Shown here: in pieces, positions 63,366 to 64,000 of the stretch
Layout of the letters: every line of letters begins with the position of its first letter
How positions within the stretch are numbered: the stretch's first letter is position 1
Source of the DNA: Emydura subglobosa
Lineage: Eukaryota; Chordata; Testudines; Chelidae
Reading direction: 5' to 3'
Assembly: GCA_007922225.1 (NCBI GenBank)
Contig: ML680055.1
Span: 523,496 to 587,495, forward strand
DNA length: 64,000 nt
The notes under the pieces: model-generated
Seen by the model: the letters and a program-made list of their open reading frames with translations, nothing else
Told to the model about the DNA's origin: nothing
Database searches by the model: none
Program-made: the position numbers and the translations under genes

Positions 63366-64000
63366 ATAAACCCAAGTGCAAAGGGACACACCTAGGAACA
63401 AAGCACACAGGTCAGACCTGCAGGGCGGAAGGCTGTACCCCGAGAGGCAGGAACTGGCAGTGGACAAACAACTGACCATGAATGTGATGCTGTGACAAAA
63501 AAGGCTAATATGATTTTTATAAAAAATCTGTATAAACAGGGGAGTAGGAGTAGGGGGTGATTTTACCTCTGTTCCTGGCAGAGCTGAGACCAATCCTGGA
63601 ATACTGCATCCCTTCCTGGTGTCCACATTTTAAAATGGACTTTGAAAAACTGGAGAGAGTTTGTGCAGAAAAGAACCACAAAAATGATTCAAGAGCTGGA
63701 AAAATGCCATAGAGTGAGAGACTGAAATAGTTCAATCCATTTAGCTCATCAAAAATCAGATTGAGAGGCAACTTGATGCCCATGTATAAGTACCTTCAAA
63801 GGGAGAAAATACCAGGCACTAAGGGCTCTTTGATCTAGCAGACATAAGCATTACAAGAACCACTGGCTGGAAGTGAAACCAGACAAATTCAAATTAGATT
63901 TAGGCAAAAAACATTAAGTCAGGGCTATTAACCATTGGAACAAACTCCCAAGGGAAGTGGGAGATTCTCCATCTCTTGGTGTCTTCAGAGTCAGACTGGA
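63366..64000 (+). pseudogene. Old CR1 LINE, runs off the window
   Basis: From about 63,366 a decayed CR1 reads QTTDHECDAVTKKANMIFI-type sequence (63,466). Then come LFLAELRPILEYCIPSWCPH (about 63,566-63,630), FKMDFEKLERVCAEKNHKNDS, LSSSKIRLRGNLMPMYKYLQ (about 63,747) and WNKLPREVGDSPSLGVFRVR (about 63,937-63,999). The 3' end is outside. Many frame breaks. L3-like by its VxDSPSL..F block. Confidence 0.75.

Noticed and set aside
1..64000. CRISPR arrays, operons, riboswitches, rRNA or tRNA genes
   Set aside because: No regularly spaced repeats, no prokaryotic gene layout, and tRNA-like boxes occur only inside SINE-type repeats.

Overview
This is eukaryotic nuclear DNA from a sauropsid, most likely a turtle (a crocodilian is second choice). 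The call rests on many CR1 LINEs ending in ATTCTATG octamers, amniote MIR-type SINEs, foldback DNA elements opening with a GTCTACAC-type terminus, and PIF/Harbinger and Ty3/Gypsy relics. There is no bacterial-style gene packing, and I recognise no host protein-coding exon, rRNA or tRNA gene. I read the window as intergenic or intronic DNA built from many layers of nested transposable elements.

Layout. 0-9.5 kb: an LTR end, a tRNA-like SINE, then a stack of CR1s. An old, nearly full-length CR1 (5'UTR, ORF1 with esterase domain, EN, RT) is split by a younger CR1 with an almost intact RT ORF and by a GC-rich foldback DNA element. 9.5-13.4 kb: mostly single-copy sequence. 13.5-16.2 kb: one complete but dead Harbinger transposon. 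17.0 kb: a 10-N assembly gap whose flanks repeat the same 47 bases. 18.7-28.4 kb: two copies of a non-CR1 LINE on the minus strand, each interrupted by a related LTR of about 1.0-1.2 kb; copy 1 also carries a second LTR-like element with a SINE in it, and copy 2 also carries a CR1. 28.4-37.3 kb: sparse repeats, including a foldback element split by a CR1, and a repeat-poor AT-rich island at 33-37 kb. 37.3-49.9 kb: old CR1s, MIR SINEs, several foldback elements and two CR1s. 50.8-59.7 kb: a decayed Ty3/Gypsy element on the minus strand, readable from gag zinc knuckle to integrase, cut up by at least six insertions. Inside it an old CR1 has its middle third inverted exactly between two oppositely oriented young CR1s. 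59.7-64 kb: foldback elements, a second copy of the tRNA-like SINE, an AC microsatellite and one more old CR1 running off the end.

The elements do not work together as a system; their nesting gives a relative history. The Gypsy is older than the old (L3-like) CR1s, which are older than the octamer-tailed CR1s. The most informative observations are the inversion between CR1 copies, the split Gypsy, the repeat-flanked gap and the paired LTR insertions. I found no convincing new biological system.
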